A stretch of DNA of 5,771 nucleotides from Comamonadaceae bacterium. GTDB lineage: Bacteria; Pseudomonadota; Gammaproteobacteria; Burkholderiales; Burkholderiaceae_C. Below the pieces are notes generated by a model. The model had not been told where the DNA came from. It worked only from the letters and a program-made list of their open reading frames with translations, and did no database searches. Location of the stretch: positions 1-5,771 of the forward strand of contig JAHEBY010000178.1 in NCBI GenBank assembly GCA_024642025.1, given 5' to 3'. Shown piece after piece: positions 5,404 to 5,771 of the stretch. The translations under genes and the position numbers were made by a program. Each line of letters opens with the position of its first letter. Position 1 is the stretch's first letter.

Positions 5404-5771
5404 ATGAGTTCCACGCGCTTTCTGACTGGCATCACCACCTCGGGCACACCGCACCTGGGCAATTATGTGGGCTCCATCCGACCGTCAGTCCGCGCGAGCC
5501 AACGCGCCGACGTTGAGAGCTTCTACTTTCTGGCCGACTACCATGCCTTGATCAAGGTGGACGAACCCGCACGCATTCAGCGCTCTACCCTGGAAATCGC
5601 CGCGAGTTGGCTGGCCGCCGGGCTCGACCCCGAGCGTGTGACGTTCTACCGCCAATCTGACGTTCCCGAGATTCCAGAGCTCACCTGGTTTTTGACCTGC
5701 GTCACCGGCAAGGGCGTGTTAAACCGGGCCCACGCCTACAAGGCAGCGGTCGACAAAAATGCTGCTACAGG
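5404..5771 (+). CDS. trpS: Tryptophan-tRNA ligase TrpS, N-terminal part (3' end outside window)
   Basis: TrpS charges tRNA-Trp with tryptophan using ATP in the cytoplasm. The window holds the first 122 codons, open to the edge. The N-terminus MSSTRFLTGITTSGTPHLGN contains the class I HIGH-type signature as PHLGN (16-20), preceded by the TGITTSG lead-in and followed by YVGSIRP. ADYHALI (44-50) lies in the Rossmann fold. Further on are RQSDVPE (83-89), ELTWFL (92-97) and NRAHAYKAAVDKN (107-119), near the substrate-side surface conserved in the family. The KMSKS loop lies outside the window. The ATG at 5404 gives the expected family start. No Shine-Dalgarno sequence precedes it, only the A/T-rich stretch AAATTATTAG. 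Confidence 0.95.
   Translation, partial: MSSTRFLTGITTSGTPHLGNYVGSIRPSVRASQRADVESFYFLADYHALIKVDEPARIQRSTLEIAASWLAAGLDPERVTFYRQSDVPEIPELTWFLTCVTGKGVLNRAHAYKAAVDKNAAT

Overview
The window reads as ordinary chromosome of a betaproteobacterium, most likely order Burkholderiales and probably Comamonadaceae (Rhodoferax/Polaromonas-like). This rests on protein wording and gene order recalled from those genomes, a moderately high GC content (about 60% by eye) with strong G/C third-position preference, and the pairing of an RpfE-type protein with recJ. No search could be run, so the family-level placement is an inference.

Layout: all seven genes lie on the + strand. Positions 1-413 hold the C-terminal end of an RpfE-type (COG4255-like) protein whose stop overlaps the start of recJ (ATGA). 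recJ (410-2119) encodes the single-strand 5'-3' exonuclease. After 39 bases comes a PHP-domain phosphoesterase of the Rnm/YciV type (2159-3013), then a ten-helix EamA/DMT exporter-like protein (about 3046-3921) and a YciO protein of the TsaC/Sua5 superfamily (3939-4562). A 114-base gap carries seven perfect CCCAA repeats. It is followed by a short site-2-protease-like M50 membrane metallopeptidase (4677-5345) and the 5' part of trpS (5404 to the window edge).

Functionally this is a housekeeping strip: DNA repair (RecJ), nucleotide/RNA end metabolism (Rnm), an RNA-modification-related fold (YciO), membrane proteolysis or transport (M50, DMT) and translation (TrpS). Rnm and YciO are also neighbours in Escherichia coli, so the strip keeps an old gene association with a transporter between the two. 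No tRNA, rRNA, CRISPR array, insertion sequence, prophage or convincing intrinsic terminator was seen. I see no new multi-gene system here. The feature that most deserves a second look is the (CCCAA)7 tract just upstream of the M50 gene: it is a slippage-prone microsatellite and, on the - strand, an ideal G-quadruplex sequence. A second theme is that several starts lack a Shine-Dalgarno sequence and instead have a -10-like hexamer a few bases upstream, as expected for leaderless or near-leaderless mRNAs.
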